Below are positions 11,366-23,926 of a stretch of DNA of 64,000 bases, piece by piece. This DNA comes from Prorocentrum cordatum (Eukaryota; Sar; Dinophyceae; Prorocentrales; Prorocentraceae). The notes beneath the pieces are model-generated. The model saw nothing but the letters and a program-made list of their open reading frames with translations. It was not told where the DNA came from and ran no database searches. Where the stretch lies: contig CAUYUJ010018576.1 of NCBI GenBank assembly GCA_963575745.1, positions 61,001-125,000 of the forward strand, in the 5' to 3' direction. Numbering within the stretch: the stretch's first letter is position 1; every line of letters begins with the position of its first letter. Made by a program: the position numbers and the translations under genes.

Positions 11366-11569
11366 ATCGGCGGCGAGGGACGGGGGGAAGTGAGAAGGAG
11401 AAGGCCTTTTCAGAAGGCGGCGGGACTTCTCAGAAGCCCTCGCGCCTTCTGAGAAGTTCTTGTTTGTCTTCGGGGCAGGCTCAGAAAACTTCTCAGAAGG
11501 ACGGGGGACGTCCGAATCTTCTGAGAAGGCCTTCTCCTTCTCACTTCCACCCCTCGCTCGCCGCCGACC
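11366..11569. mobile_element. Foldback element with ~50-bp inverted ends
   Basis: The left end GGAAGTGAGAAGGAGAAGGC (11386-11405) and right end GCCTTCTCCTTCTCACTTCC (11529-11548) are exact inverses. The arms extend outward through GGCGGCGAGGG and its near-inverse CCTCGCTCGCCGCC, and inward through the TTCAGAAG / CTTCTGA pair. The interior holds further CTTCTCAGAAG and CTTCTGAGAAG mini-palindromes. No ORF belongs to it. Confidence 0.8.
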
Positions 11570-12108
11570 GGAACCAGAGACCAGCTGGGACCCAGCCACA
11601 CATCGAAATCGGCCCAGTACTTTCGTGCATTCCTCCTGTATCCGCGAGGGCCCTTCAGTGCAAGCACAGGTTGGGGAAGGTGGCAAGCCCCGCAGAGGGA
11701 TCCTCACATTCACTGGTGCAAGAGTACGATCACCAATGCCACAGCTGCGGCGACAGCGTCGCGCCGCAGGGGTGAGCACCGTAGTCAGCGCAGGGGAAGC
11801 GGGGTAGCAGGGTCGAGCCAGCATCTCGCAGGTCTCCTCTTGCCGCGGCCCCCAGCGCAGGCCGTCACAGGCCACGTTGCAGCAAGACATGAGCACACAC
11901 AAAGCAGAACAGCCATACGAAGCAGCGTGACCATCTCGGCCCCAAAGACCTCCTTTTGCTGCAGGCCCGCAGAAGGCTAGCCGCAGCTGTGGTCGAGCGG
12001 TAGCTCTCCCTGCCTCACGGTCGCCTCCATGCAGCCCTCGGCCGCCACTCCAGTTGACGAAGGCGGGGCCCGCATGCGGACGTGGGGAATGGAGGAGGTG
12101 GTAGGGGG
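11570..12108. other. Spacer; no gene supported
   Basis: A minus-strand open frame spans this stretch but also runs through the foldback element, which argues against coding. It has a Cys-rich segment but no known motif. Confidence 0.35.
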
Positions 12109-12248
12109 CCACATGCGAACCCTACCCCTACCCCCCACGATTTCTGAGGGGGAGGGTGGGGTTCACTTCGCTCGAGAGCTCCCGAACGAAGTGAACCCCA
12201 CCCTCCCCCTCAGAAATCGTGGGGGGTAGGGGTAGGGTTCGCATGTGG
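12109..12248. repeat. Perfect long palindrome, 62-bp arms
   Basis: Bases 12109-12170 are the exact reverse complement of 12187-12248, with a 16-nt spacer. Each arm contains CCCTACCCCTACCCCCC or its complement GGGGGTAGGGGTAGGG, a G-rich telomere-like string with quadruplex potential. It is adjacent to neither an ORF nor a known element end. Confidence 0.98.
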
Positions 12249-13229
12249 TCTCCTAGATGGGGAAAGGGGAGGGGATGCAGACTCTGCTGGCACTCCTGCG
12301 CGCGAGAGGGAGCTGGCCAGGCAGGCGCGTCTTCCGTCGCCGAGGGCTCCGTCTGGCTTGCGCGCCGAAGCTGGGGGTCCCACTTTGGCGCCCGGCGACG
12401 GCTCGGTGCGTCCGGGGCCGTGCTCGACGCTGTACATAGAACGCATGCGGTCTAAGGAGGCACAGGCGCAGCGCAAGGCAAAACAACCTACGTTGGAATC
12501 TAAACAGAAGGCCCAAGAAATCAGCTGGAGTCCCGATTGGGATCTCCAGATATTGGGTCCCCTACGAGCCCGTTCCTACTTTCGTCTGAGCTTCCAAGGT
12601 ATCGCTTGCCTACGCCCTTCGTTCGAGACCATCCCTCCCCACCGTTGCCCATCCTCTTCCCCCTCCAACCCTCCCTGCATTCGCCCGTTTCGCCCCTCCC
12701 CGTCCTCTATCCGCACTCCTTTAGCCCCCGCCTTTGAACCTTACTCCTCTCAACCCGCCACTGTGAGGATTGGTGGGGTTTGGTTGGCTTGATCGTAAGT
12801 TACCTGAGGGCCTAGGCCACCAGTTCCACGAAACTCACGTGCGCTGGTGGGCGCGCCTGGACGCTCACAGCATTCCCCTCGTGCTTCTCCGGGAAGCCAG
12901 ACTTGCCAAAAACGGCTACACTCACCTCACTATAGACTTCTAAGCATCGCTCAAAGCGCTCCGAAGCTGTTCGTCGCCTCGAGGGGCCATTCTGAGACCC
13001 TCTTGGGCGCTTCTTGGGCCGTCTTGGAATCTCGGCCCACCCCCCCCGAGAGGCATGTAAAGAACTCTGGGTTTCAATGACTTGAGCCTCCTTCTTGCTT
13101 TCTCTGTCTCAAGAGCGCTCGAAACAGCCCAAGAGGCCCCCAGTATCGCCTCAGGACGGCCTCCCCGAGGCCCTGACAGGGCTCAGGATGCAGCCCCAAG
13201 CTGGCCCCAAGAGGGGCAGCAGACGAGGG
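12249..13229. other. Spacer; no gene supported
   Basis: Contains degenerate minisatellite phrases near 12980-13200. A plus-strand open frame at 12358-12792 has no recognisable domain. Confidence 0.35.
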
Positions 13230-13815
13230 CGAGGAGGAAGCTGAGGAGGAGCAGGAGGAGGAGGTCGAGGAGGTCGAGGAGGTCGAGGAGGAGGCGGCGG
13301 AGGAGGAGGAGGAGGAGGCGGAGGAGGAGGTCGAGGAGGAGGAGGTCGAGGAGGTCGAGGAGGTCGAGGAGGAGGAGGTCGAGGAGGAGGAGGAGGTCGA
13401 GGAGGAGGAGGTCGAGGAGGAGGAGGTCGAAGTCGAGGAGGCCCGCGAGCTGGCGTTCTGGGCCCCACGGCCACCGCTGGTCCCCGTGACCGCCTCCGGG
13501 CCCGGCGCCCCTCGTTCCTCCTCTCCTCCTTTTCCTCCTCTCCTCCCTTCCTTCCTCCTCCTCCTCCGCCTCTCCTCCTCTCCTCCTCTCCTCCTTTTCC
13601 TCCTCTCCTCCCTCCTCTCCTCCTTTTCCTCCTCCCTCTCCTCCTTTTCCTCCTCCTTTTCCTCCTTTTCCTCCTCCTTTTCCTCCTCTCCCTCTCCTCC
13701 TTTTCCTCCTCCCTCTCCTCCTTTTCCTCCTCCCTCTCCTCCTTTTCCTCCTCTCCCTTCCTCGTTCTCCTCCTCTCCTCCTCTCCTCCTTTTCCTCTCT
13801 CCTCCCTTCCTCTCC
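13230..13815. repeat. (GAG/GTC)n followed by (CTC/CTT)n tracts
   Basis: 13230-13445 is GAGGAGGTCGAGG-type purine repeat and 13505-13815 is CTCCTTTTCCTCC-type pyrimidine repeat, separated by ~60 bp of unique sequence. The two tracts are broadly inverse in composition and could fold on each other. Confidence 0.95.
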
Positions 13816-14049
13816 CACAGGTTCCCCCAAGGATTTTCACAGCGGCTGGGAAAACAGATAGTCCTGCAGGTTGGCGAAGCTTTGGCCCAACGTTTGACAA
13901 CATCGTCGCTCCCAGAAAGGCAGGGTGTGGCGATAACTCGCCGCGGGCGCTTTCGATTACCCATAATCTCAAGCCACACCAGGCCAGGCCACGCCAAATG
14001 CTCTGGCCATTTCCTGTAGCATACAATGTCAGCCGGCGTGGACCCCAAG

Positions 14050-14467
14050 CTGTGTCTCTAGCCATATACGTTGTGCGACCCATGTGGAACAACATGTGTG
14101 GCGCATTTTATGTGGCGCAATGTATTTTATAGAATGCACGTCGTGTGATCTACGTTGTGTAACCCAATTTGTGCAATATGTGTAAGCATCATGTGTGAAA
14201 CGAGATATGCGGTGGAGTCTACGTGGTGCAATTGATTTTAGCAAACGAGTTGACACATCCCGCGCTCTTGCAAAATTCCCACCCACCCACCCACCCGCAA
14301 CTTGGTTTGCAAAACATCTTAAGACCGTGACGGTGGGTACCAAATGGCCCTTGGCAACGACAGCGACGCCGACGACGACAGCGACAACGACGACGACGAC
14401 GACGACGCCGCCGACAACGACTACGACGACACTGACGACGTCTCCAACGACTTCGACGACGCCGACA

Positions 14468-14499
<32 letters not shown>

Positions 14500-14900
14500 A
14501 CCGACGACGACGACGACGCCGACGCCGACGCCGACGCCGACGACGACGACGACGACGACGATGACAACGACGACGACGATGACGACGCCGACGACGACGA
14601 CAACGACGACACCGACGACGACAACGTCAACGACGCCGACGACGACGACGACAACGACGACGACGACGACGACAAAGACGACGACGACGCCGACGCCGAC
14701 GACGACGACGAAGACGACGACGACTTCGCCAACGGAGACGACGACGAGGGAGGAGGGAGGACGACGACGGCGACAACGACGACAACGACAACGACGACAA
14801 CGACGAGCGAGGGAGGACGGCGACGACGCGAACGACGAAGAAGGAGGAAGGACGGCGACTCCCACGACGACAACGACGAGGGAGGAGGGAAGACGACGAC

Positions 14901-14965
<65 letters not shown>

Positions 14966-17900
14966 AATAGGAGGGACGACGACGAGACGCCGACGACGGA
15001 CGACGACGACGACGAGGGAGGAGGAGGAAGGACGACCACGGCGACAACGACGACGGAAACGACCACGACGCCAAAGAGGACGACGACGACGAACACGAGG
15101 AAAGACAGAGGACGACGTAGGCGACGACGACGACGACGACGCGGGAGGAGGGAGGACGGCGACGACGACGACGACGACGACGCAAGAGCGCGCGCGCACG
15201 CTTTTGTTGAAAATCCGTGTTGCGAAACCTTGTGTTCTTGTAGGTTTTTTGGACACACGATTTTGAAATACTTCCGAAACTGATGGGTTTTGAAATATTT
15301 CGGCGTACGCGCGCGACGACGTGCGCGTCTGCACTACGTCCCATTTTTTGCAGAGGATGCTCGCGACGGCACACGCGCAAGGGCGTTCGACAGATTTCGA
15401 CATGCGCGCGCGCGAAGCCCGTTTGGTAGCATGTTGTGCAAATCTTGAAAAACCGATGGTTTATTGAAGGTTTCGCAAGAGTTCGCGCGTAAGTTTTTTT
15501 AGCAAAGCAGTGTTGCGAAACCATGTGTTTTTTACATGTTGTTTGGAAACTCGATTGCGAAATCCTTCCGGCACCGAAGGTTTTGAAGGATTTCGGCATG
15601 CGCGCGCGACGACGCGCGCGTGCGCACTCCGTCCCACTTTTGCAAAAGATTTGTGAAAAAGGGTCTAGAACAAAAAATGTCCCCGCGCATCGTTTTTTCA
15701 CAAGGGAACCTCAAGGGGCCGATACCCGCTCCCCTGGGACATTGTAATTTCATATTTAGGATGGACATGTGGTCACAACCATACATGATTTACATATCCG
15801 AATGGGGAAAGGATAACGCCGGAAGGGGGGGGGAGTCTATTCCGTTTTTATAGAAAGGTGAATATATGTGGTGCGCACTCTATGTGGTGCACAAAATGTG
15901 GCGCAATCGGAAGGTTGCAACATACATGTACTCAATACGTGTGTAAAATCCGCCGACCCCAGAGGCGTGTACGACATCCTATGCACCTTGTAGCAACCAA
16001 CTAGCCATCCCTCTCTCTCTTTCTTTTTTTCTACACCCATCGGCCCCAGGACGCCCCAAAAGGAATCCCACAGAGGGAGCACGAAACGAAAATCCGAGCC
16101 TTCCGCCCCAAGAGGCCCACAGCAGGCCCCAGAGGCGCCGAGGAACCCCCAATGTCAATTCATTCATCACTACCTCCGCACACGGCTGGCTGCGCCGGCC
16201 CTCGGCACCGTATCTTCCGATAACACGTGGCTGCAGCGCCAAATAATGGATGTCCCTGTGCGACCACCGTACACACATGCAGCGGATTCCGCGCGGGAAT
16301 TCTTTTTGGGGTCAGCGGCAGAGGCGGCAGCCTTTTTAAATAAGATGTATGCATACATATATGTGCGCATTGCAATATGTGTTGCGTACTTTACGTGGTG
16401 CAATATACATCATGCAACACATGTTGACAAATGTGCAACCTGCGTGGTGAAATATGCATGGTGCGCAATGGATGCGGAGCCATCGACCCGGTGCAAAATT
16501 CGTGGCGCAATTTTCGTGGCGCAACATCTCTATTTGGTGCTTAAACGAACTGACACTTTCAAAACTCTTGCAAACATCCCACTCACCCACCCGCAACTTG
16601 GTTTACAAAACCAATGCGGCGACGGTTGCGATGAATGCTTGGCGCTGGCTGATGCATCTCCGCGGCCGCGCCAGCCCGCGCATGCACGCGCACGCAGTGG
16701 CCAGCTAGATCGGCGCGACCGACGCGGCCGCGGTCGCGGCACATCCCAGCGGGCACTTCACTGCGAGTCGGCGACTTGGGCGGGCGCGGCCTCATTCCAA
16801 CGTCGACAACGGTAGATGCGATGATGAGTGGCGGCGTTGGCGACGATGATGACAGCGGCGACGGCGCGGCCAGCGACGGCGCCGAAGATGATCACGCCGA
16901 CGACGATGACGGCGTCCTCGCGTCGGTGCTGAAAGTTCTGGCAGGATTTCGAGATGCGCGCGCTGCAGACGCGTGAGATAAATCGCACGGCATTAGCTGA
17001 CACGGATCGCGCCCCCCCCCCCACCCACCCCCACCCCCATCACGCGCGCAAGGGCGTTCGAATGATTTCGGCATGCGGCGCGAGAGGCCAGTTGGGCAAA
17101 ACGCCATGAAAATGCTCGAAAACCAAAATGGTTTTCTCAAAAATTCGCACGAGCGCGAGCGCCGTCTTTTGAAAAATGTTATTGCGAAACCATGTGTGTT
17201 CATATAACGTCGGTGCGCTCGGTTTTGAAATCCTCACGAAACCAAAGATTCATGAAAGATTTCGGCACGCGCGCGCGCGACGACGCGCGAGCGTGCACTT
17301 CGCCCCATTTGTCGCAAAAGACTCCCGCGACATCACGCGCGCAAGCGCCCCCGAACGACGCCGGCGCGCGCGCGCGCGACGCCCGTTTGACAGCATGTTA
17401 AGAAAATGACGGGGGGGGGGGGGGGGGCGATTCTCTCATGAATTCGCGAGAGCACGCGAGCAAGCTTTTCTGGAAATCCACGCTGCCAAACCAGATGTTG
17501 TTATATGTTGTTTCGACTTTCGGTTTTGAAACCCCTACGCAACCTGGGGCGTTTGGAAGATTTCGGCACGCGCGCGCGACCGCGCGCGCGCACTTCTTCC
17601 AGATTTGCGCAAAGGGTTCTTAAAGGCGGATGATTCGTGATAAACGAAGGCGCGTGCATGATATGTTTTGCGAAGGATGACAGGGGGGCGCCGATGCCGA
17701 CCCCCCTGGAACGGCGCGAATTGATATTTTGGACGGGCGACGGGGCAGAATCACACGCAAATTGCAACGCGAAAAAAACGCGCCGATAACCCCGGGCGGG
17801 GCGGGGGGGAGAGGGGTAGATGCAATCGGCTGTCTTTCAAAAAAGGAGGATCAAAGTGGCGCAGTATATCCGCTTCGAGCAACGCCGTGCAATCGACGCG

Positions 17901-20900
17901 GCGCAGTTTGCGAAATCTACGCGGCGGCATCTACCAGGGCAATTCACCCGGCCAAACTTGACGGCGCCAACGCCACTGCTCGCGCAAACATCCAACCCGC
18001 CCGCCCGCGACATGGCTTGCAAGACCCACGCGGCGGCGATTGCGATGAGCGCGCTGCGTTTGCCGGTGCATCTCCGCGGCCGCGCCAGCCCGCGCACGCG
18101 CGCGGCGGTCTGCTTGGTCGGCGCGACCGACGCGGCCGCGGTTGCGCTGACCGCTGGGCACGCCCCAGCGGGCACTTCACTGCGAGTCGGCGACTTGGGC
18201 GGGCGCGGCCCCACACAACTTCGACAACAGTGGACGCGACGATGAGAGCGGCGGCGTTGGCGACGACGACGACAGCGGCGACGGCGCGGCCAGCGACGGT
18301 GCCGAAGACGATCACGCCGACGACGATGACGGCGCCCTCGCGTCGGCGATAAGGTTTTGGAAAGGTTTCGACGCGCGCGCGCTGCCGACGCGCGAGGGCG
18401 TTCGCGCGGCACTATTCGACGAGGGTCGCCCCCCCCCCCCCCCCAGCACTCGCGCCAGAGCGCCCGAATGATTTCGACATGCGGCGCGAATGACTCGTTT
18501 GGCAGAATTCAGGGAACCCGTTGAACAACTGACGGTTTCCGCGCGGATGCGCAAGAGCGCGAGCGCTCTGTTTTTTTGTACACTAACGTTGCGAAACCAT
18601 GCGTTCTAAAGATGTTCGGAACGCTCGGTTTTGAAGTCCGCGCGAAACCGTGGGTTCTCGAAGGACCTTGGCACGCGCGCGACGACGCGCGCGCATGCAC
18701 TTCGCCCCATATGTTGCAGAGAACTCTCGCGACAGCACGCGCGCAAGGCCACCCGAGCGATTTCAGCATGCGCGCGAAGCCCGCTTGGTTGCAGATTACA
18801 AAAGACGTTTAAAACCATAAAAACGTTTCTTTTAAGAATTCACAAAACACCGCGCGCAAGCTGGTTTGGGGAAACCGCGTTGCGACACCATATGGGTTTA
18901 TATACGTTGTTGGGCGCTCAGTTAAAGACCTCTACGAAACCAAGGGTTCTTGAAATTTTTCGGCATGCGCGCGCAACGACGCGCGCATGCGAACTTCGTC
19001 TCATTTGTTGCAAGGGATTCTTACAAACTGATGAGTTGCGATAAACGAGTGCGGGCGCATTAAATATGTTGCCAAAGATGGCGGGGGGCGTCGATGCCGG
19101 CCTGGCTAAGATGGCATGAATTCATTCTTTGGATGGACGATGGGGCAGAATCAAATGAAAACTGCAACACTACCCTGCACCGCGCTTGACCACTTCGCGC
19201 GCTCGCGCAAACATCCCACGCAACCACCCGCAACTTGGTTTGCGAAATCCACGCGGCGGCGACTGCGATGACTGCTCGGCGCTGGCCGGTGGACCTCTGC
19301 GGCGGCGCTAGCCCGCGCATGCGCGCGCGCGCAGCGGCCGGCTATTTTGGCGCGACCGACGCAGCCGCGGTGAAGCTGACCGCTGAGCACATCCCAGCAG
19401 GCGCTTCAGCGCGCGTCGGAGACTCGGGCGGGCGCGGCCCCACGGCGACACCGACAACGGCAGACGCGACGACGTGAATAGCGATGGCGACGAAGGTGGC
19501 GATGACGACGGCAAGGCCAAGGACGGCGCCGACGCTGATGGTTGTCCTAAGACTTCGCAAGAGCACGCGAAAACTGTTTTTGCCCATCAGCGTTGCGAAA
19601 CCATGTGTGCTTTGGCACTAGATTCGAAACCCTTACGAAACATCAAGTTTGTTTCAACGATTTCGGCTCGCGCGCGCGACCACGCGCGCGCGCACTTCGC
19701 CCATCTTTTGCAAGGAGCTCTCGAAAACGGATGACTCATGATAAACGAGCGCGCGCATAACATGTCCTCCAAAGGGTGGCGGGGGGCGCCGATACCGAGC
19801 CCCCTGGAACGGCGCGAACTCATACTTTGGATGGACGACGGAGCAGAATCACAAGCAAATTGCCACACGGAAAGGGGCGCGGATAATCTCGGGGGGGAGA
19901 TTAAATCGATTGTCGCATTAGAAAAGATAACCAACATAGCGCAATGCATGTAACGCGATCCACGTTGTGCAATCGACGAGGTGAAGATCGCGTAGAACGG
20001 TGCATGGGGTGCCATCTACGTCGCGCAGTATACGAGGTGCAATCTATGTTGCAAAATCTACGTTGTGCACTCTACGCGGTGCAAGTGACTCCCCTGCAGC
20101 GCGCTCGCCCCCATGCTCTTGCAAACGCCCCACCCGCCCACCCACAATTTGTTTTGCAAAATCCACGCGGCAGCATTTGCGATGAATGCTTGGCGTTGGC
20201 CGGTGCATCTCTGCGGCGGCGCCTGCCCGCGCATGCGCGCGCAACGGCCAGCTAGTTTGGCGCGACCGACGCGGCCGCGGCGGCGCTGACCGCCGGGCAC
20301 TTCCCAGCGGGCGCTTCGGCGCGAGTCGGTGACTTTGGCGGGCGCGGTCGCACGGCGACGCCGACAACGGTAGACGCGATTGCGAAGGCAGCGGCGGCGA
20401 CGAAGGCAGCGGCAACGACGGCAAGGCCAACGACGGCGCAGACGTTGATCGCGCCCGCCGACAACGATGACAGCGTCCTAGAGTCGGCGACAAAGGCTTC
20501 GGAGAAAAATTCGACATGCGCGCGCGGTCGACGCCCGCGATTGGCCCGCGCGGCGTTATTTGATTCAGATTGCGCCCCCCCCACACCCCGGACGCGCGCA
20601 AGGGCGCGCGAATGAGCTCGACATGCAGCGCGAGAGGCCCGTTTGGCAAAAAATGATGAAAATGTCGGAGAACCGATGGATTGCTTCAGAATCCGCACGC
20701 GCGCGATCGCAAGATTGTTTCAAAACGGATTTTCCAAAACAGAATGTTTTCACGTTTCCGGGGCATTCGACTTTGAAGCCCTTACGACACGCAAGGCGTT
20801 TCAAAGATTCCAGCACGCGCGCGCGACAACGCGCGCGCGCACTTCGTCTCATTTGTTGCAACGAGTTCTTGCAACAGCACGCGCGCATTGGCGCTCGACC

Positions 20901-21300
20901 GATTTCGACGCGCGCACGCGAGAGGCCAGCTTATAAGCATGTTATGAAAAAAGGTTGAAAAAAACCAAAGGTCTGCAACCTGTCGTTGCAATACCGTGTG
21001 TCTTCTATATGTGTCGTGACACTCGATTTTGACATCCTTGCGAAACCGAAGGTTCTGCAGGGATGGCGGCATGCGCGCGCGACGACGCGCGCATGTGCAC
21101 TTCGTTTGGATGTTGCATAGGATTCTTGTAAACGGATGGCTTGTGATAAACGAAAATGCGCGCATAGCATGCGTTGCTGAGGATAGCGAAAAGTGTCGAT
21201 GCCGGTCTGGCTGCGATGGTGTGAATTCGTATTTAGGATGGACGATGGGGCAGAATCGCATGCAAATTGCAATAGCATCGTTAATTTCAGGGGGGGGGCG
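14050..21300. repeat. Macrosatellite (higher-order repeat region)
   Basis: The following blocks recur in order. (1) GTGGTGCAAT-type GT/AT-rich segment. (2) CCCACCCGCAACTTGGTTTGC (near 14285, 16590, 19220; variants near 18000 and 20145). (3) A GC-rich block with GCGCGACCGACGCGGCCGCG (16707, 18121, 19349, 20260). (4) GACGAC/GGCGAC array. (5) GTTGCGAAACCATGTGTT. (6) TTTCGGCATGCGCGCGCGAC dyad and CACTTCGTCCCAT. (7) GATGGACGATGGGGCAGAAT (19131, 21237; variants near 17730 and 19827). Block 6 usually occurs as a doublet ~255-300 bp apart. Translations are A/R-rich and not convincing. Whether the full unit is regular would need a self-alignment. Confidence 0.85.
14358..15185. repeat. (GAC)n expansion inside the macrosatellite
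   Basis: About 800 bp of (GAC/GCC/AAC)n encoding apparent poly-Asp or poly-Thr in shadow frames. It occupies the position where other macrosatellite units have only a short GGCGACGACGACGACAGCGG array, so it is best read as a local expansion of that segment. Confidence 0.95.
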
Positions 21301-22698
21301 AATCTATTACTCTTTCAAACCGGAGAATAGACGTGGTGCAATTTACGTGGTGCGAAAGTGCGCAATCAACGTTGTGCAGTTTGCGTGGTGCATGTATGCA
21401 GGCAATGCAGAATACAGTTTGCGATATATGTCGTGCAACGTTTGTTGTGCAATGCTGATGGTGCAAGATATGTGTATATGTATGTTTATATATGCGGTTG
21501 TGCAGCATATGTTGGACAGTCTGCGTGGTGCGATATATGTTGTGCAACTGAGCGATCAAAACGCGCGCTGCGGGCGCGATGTCTGTTCGTACAGTCTACG
21601 TGAACCAATCAAACGGCGGCGGCGGGCGGCGACGAGGCGGCGACGGGGCGGCGGCGGGGCGGCGACGGCGGACACATCGCCGCCAGACCGAAGACGCGGC
21701 CCAGACCACGGGCGGCGACGAGGCGGCGACGGTGGCCACATAGCCGCCAGACAAAAGACACGGCCCAGTTCCTTAGAACACACATTAAAACCTCTAAATG
21801 CAATCAATGTTTGGGGAATCGTGCCGTGTGGGGCACAAGTGCACACCTCATCGGACGCGGAATTCCATATGGGCCATGCGCGCACGTGGAATGGGTAGCA
21901 TCCGGATCACTTCATGCGGCAAACATGCCTTGACGTTACAAGTGCGCGTTGTGAGAAACCCGATCATAAAGTACCATGCGGACTACACGCGCGCACATGC
22001 CAAAATCAATCAGACACCCTATGTTGCTTTAGCCGCTCATACAGGAATGTGTTTGAACCTGGGCTGTTGAAACCACAGAGAACACGTGTACTCTAAAAAT
22101 CTCGTTTGCGATATCCGCCACCGCTCTTGCAGCGGTTGGCGTGCGTCGGGCCCTCCTCTCTTTGACCACAACAATGAGGGCCCCCGACGCATCGAGACCA
22201 AGCTGCGTTCATTCTTGTGGCCAGGTCCCTGCGTCTTTGGCCTTCCCGGAAGATCCCAAGTACAAAGCTTGGGGACGGGGGGGTCGGTGCCCCCCCCCCC
22301 CCTATGGCCCCCCCAAAGGCCCTACACCACACACCCCCGCGCCCGCCCGAGCGCGATGGCGGAATCGCGCGGCAGCGCAGATGGATATCGAAAGCCACTG
22401 GCTGTCAAGTAATAGCCTTGCACTCCTTCGTAATACAGTGCCGCGCAACGCATCCACACCCCACATATGCTCCAAGCAACGCGCACTGCATCAGCTCGCG
22501 CACGGCAGATCCGGCCGCCGCCCCCGCTCCCCGTGCAAACTGGAGGCGGCGCTGCCGCGGAGTCCCACGCGACAAGGGTCACACGCGCTGGTGTCCTACG
22601 GATCCCACACTTGAATGCATGATGCCCCGCCCGACCCGACCCGCCCGCCAGTCCGTCCCGCCCGTCAGGGTACGACCGCCCGAGCCGCCTGGGGTTAG
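21301..22698. other. Spacer with a 63-bp GC duplication and CCCGC-rich tract; no gene recognised
   Basis: AGACGCGGCCCAG and its flanks occur twice (near 21690 and 21755, variants GACCGAAGACGC and GACAAAAGACAC). 22143-22192 contains a short hairpin (GCGTCGGGCCCTC / GAGGGCCCCCGACGC). 22620-22690 is CCCGACCCGCCC-rich. 21900-22100 has a short plus frame with several Cys but no known motif. Confidence 0.4.
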
Positions 22699-22863
22699 GT
22701 CGGGCGTGTCCCCCTACAGGCGGATTTTGGGCGAATGTATATATATATATATATATAACAAAAAAAGATACCCAGCGAGAGTTAAAAAATGCTCAACCAA
22801 TCGTCCCCAGACTATTTGTTTGCCTACTTGTGGATATTCCCCCTGTGGAGGGACGTGCCCGAC
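22699..22863. mobile_element. TTAA-type inverted-repeat element (copy D)
   Basis: The left end GTCGGGCGTGTCCCCCTACAG and right end GTGGAGGGACGTGCCCGAC are inverted. The left flank is TTAG and the right flank GTCA, so the target site has decayed. An internal (TA)n microsatellite lies at ~22737-22757. Confidence 0.75.
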
Positions 22864-23833
22864 GTCAGCCTCGGGTCCGTCCGCCCGCCACGCCCGTCAG
22901 GAGCCGCCCGCCCGCCCCGACCCGCCCGCCCAGGCTCCTGGCCGCACGCGAGTGGACTCCTCTGGTCGGGGTGGCTGGCTGCTGAAATGCGCCCACATGC
23001 TACAGTCGGGGCGTTGACCTAAGGAACCCTAAATAAGGAGCGCGGCCCCTTTTTCCCATAAGTTGAACCTCGACTTCCCAGCGAAAACCTAAAGGAAGAC
23101 ATAAGACAAACGGTGGAACAATTCAGGAACAGGGAGCCCCTCCCCAACGAAAAGGGTTCCTTCTTCAGCGCCCCGACTGCATCACCTCTCACTTCAGGCA
23201 CACGTCGTTCCTTCCTAATCCTGCCCATTTCTCCTTGTGCTCGTCTCTAAGTGTTCCTGGCCACCTAGTGGCCAGGAAGAAGCCCAGGAGAAAACAATTA
23301 GGAATGAAAGGATCTTGCCCCCCACAACTTTCAAAGAATTAGAAATGAACAGTGTTTGTGGACTATGGCGATTAGCTAACATGCTGTGCGTAGGGGTGGA
23401 CGGACAGCAGGAACAGAAGGTGAGGAAACGCGGTACGTAGGGCGAGGGCCAGCCGCGGAGGAGAGGGCAGGATCCTTTTCAGCAACCATGCTGCCCCCTA
23501 CCGTGCACTACCCCACTCACCCCTGTTGCATTCGCCCCTTGCCGAGGGGAAACGATAGGGGGGGAGGACTGCCTCAGGGGAGAAGCACCGACCTGGAATC
23601 GGCGCCGCATCGCCGATAGATCGGCGGCAGGACCTCGACGGGAAAACCGCACGCTCCTGGGCGGGGCGAGGGGCATCGGGCCCCCGTCCGCGACGACCGG
23701 GCGATTGGGGGTGGACGCGGTTCCCCTGAGCCCACCATCTCCTATCTTGAGCAGGGACCGACAGCGCCGGCACTCCTACAGGCCTGCCACGACAACTTCG
23801 CAGAACCCAGAGATGCTCTGAGAGCAACAACAA
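22864..23833. other. Spacer with a dispersed repeat copy; no gene supported
   Basis: 22864-22960 is CCCGC-rich. 23588-23720 repeats the 6697-6815 sequence (GGAATCGGCG, GCATCGCCGAT). Open frames here are short and without domains. Confidence 0.4.
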
Positions 23834-23926
23834 TGTTCTCAGAACATAAGCCCGATATGAAACAAGCCAGCCTCAGCCAGAAATGTTCTAAGAACATTTT
23901 GTTGAAACCACAAAAGGTTCTTAGAA
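23834..23926. promoter_or_regulatory. Three heat-shock-element-like palindromes
   Basis: TGTTCTCAGAACA (23834-23846), TGTTCTAAGAACA (23884-23896) and TTCTTAGAA (23918-23926) each fit the inverted pentamer pattern TTCnnnGAA, and a weaker TGCTCTGAGAGCA lies just upstream. Centre spacing is ~50 and ~32 bp. No gene start is recognised nearby, so a regulatory role is only a possibility; they may be decayed repeats of a short palindromic unit. Confidence 0.3.

Noticed and set aside
10359-11775. C/V-rich and H/T-rich frames of 230-360 codons
   Set aside because: Translations of (TG)n and (CT)n tracts; no start context or domain.
11177-12112. 311-codon minus-strand frame with a Cys-rich segment
   Set aside because: It runs straight through the foldback element at 11366-11569, and no motif is recognisable; not annotated as a gene.
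12358-12792. 144-codon plus-strand frame
   Set aside because: No domain, no support from splice signals, ends in P/S-rich low-complexity sequence.
14029-15258. 409-codon minus and 255-codon plus frames
   Set aside because: Products of the (GAC)n expansion read in different frames (V/R, T, D).
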